In this document: in pieces, positions 5,652 through 5,671 of the stretch
How positions within the stretch are numbered: the first letter of the stretch is position 1
How the letters are laid out: the number at the start of each line of letters is the position of its first letter
DNA from: Leptospira inadai serovar Lyme str. 10
GTDB lineage: Bacteria; Spirochaetota; Leptospiria; Leptospirales; Leptospiraceae
Assembly (NCBI RefSeq): GCF_000243675.2
Contig: NZ_AHMM02000020.1
Span: 1 to 5,671, forward strand
DNA length: 5,671 nucleotides
Direction of reading: 5' to 3'
Translations under genes and position numbers: made by a program
Notes under the pieces: model-generated
What the model saw: the letters and a program-made list of their open reading frames with translations, nothing else
Told to the model about the DNA's origin: nothing
Databases searched by the model: none

Positions 5652-5671
5652 ATCCCGGCAGGAGAAAAGTG
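5642..5671 (+). CDS. tnpB: IS66-family accessory protein TnpB, N-terminal start only
   Basis: The ATG at 5642 overlaps the end of tnpA and reads M-E-L-N-P-G-R-R-K-V to the window edge, without a stop. The position and the N-x-P-G-x-[KR]-[IV] style opening fit TnpB (IS66 Orf2), which normally runs to a little over 100 residues. Ten residues are too few for identification on their own, so the call depends on gene order. The overlapping start suggests translational coupling to tnpA. Confidence 0.72.
   Translation, partial: MELNPGRRKV

Larger units (their letters stand above)
5302..5671 (+). mobile_element. IS66-family insertion sequence, left (5') end
   Basis: Begins at the inverted repeat and carries tnpA complete and the first ten codons of tnpB before the window ends. 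The order tnpA-tnpB(-tnpC) and the terminal sequence are those of IS66. The 59 bases from 5302 to 5360 form the non-coding leader. Orientation is the same as the fragment at the left of the window. Confidence 0.93.

Noticed and set aside
1..5671. Composite transposon with two IS66 copies flanking cargo
   Set aside because: A composite transposon has its target duplication outside the outer IS ends, and its inner flanks are unrelated. Here the duplication is on the inner flanks and the host frame is continuous across it, which points to one insertion on a circle, a tandem unit or a copied allele.

Overview
The window reads as accessory DNA of a spirochaete, most likely Leptospira. That assignment rests on recognising the large protein as resembling the Leptospira-specific 'putative large structural protein' family (TIGR04388, recalled from memory), on the permissive lipobox of the small lipoprotein, and on moderate GC. 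No database was searched.

Layout. Bases 1-313 are the right end of an IS66-family element: the 3' part of tnpC, frameshifted near base 56, and the right inverted repeat. Bases 314-1762 are the 3' part of a large gene, 482 codons. It ends in a putative zinc-dependent murein endopeptidase domain with the spacing H-x2-G-x3-D ... H-x2-H-x-H. Eighteen bases later comes a 160-aa predicted lipoprotein (1781-2263), a good candidate for the cognate immunity protein. A hairpin at 2374-2406 may end that transcription unit. Bases 2278-5301 encode the upstream, conserved part of a protein of the same family. It starts abruptly, is broken by two apparent 1-nt deletions (near 4383 and 4735), and is cut off by the left end of an IS66 element (5302-5671: left inverted repeat, tnpA, first codons of tnpB).

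The central observation is that the two IS66 ends face outward from the same 5-kb segment and are bordered by the same 8-bp sequence, GCAAACAC (314-321 and 5294-5301). This is what a single IS66 insertion makes, except that here the two copies lie on the inner sides. Joining 5301 to 322 restores one continuous reading frame across the junction (...FRGANT + VSVGYNT...). The window is therefore best explained as a circle linearised inside the IS, a tandem array of a roughly 5-kb unit with an IS in each copy, or an IS-bearing allele copied between paralogues. Rejoined, and with the two indels corrected, the frame runs 1,488 codons from GTG 2278 to the stop at 1760-1762.

Proposed function, by inference: a modular (polymorphic) toxin with a conserved helical and beta-rich carrier, an exchangeable C-terminal peptidoglycan-cleaving domain, and a membrane-anchored periplasmic immunity lipoprotein. 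The toxin tip and immunity gene are visibly more AT-rich than the carrier, as expected for an exchanged cassette. IS66 has split the gene, so the unit is probably inactive as it stands.
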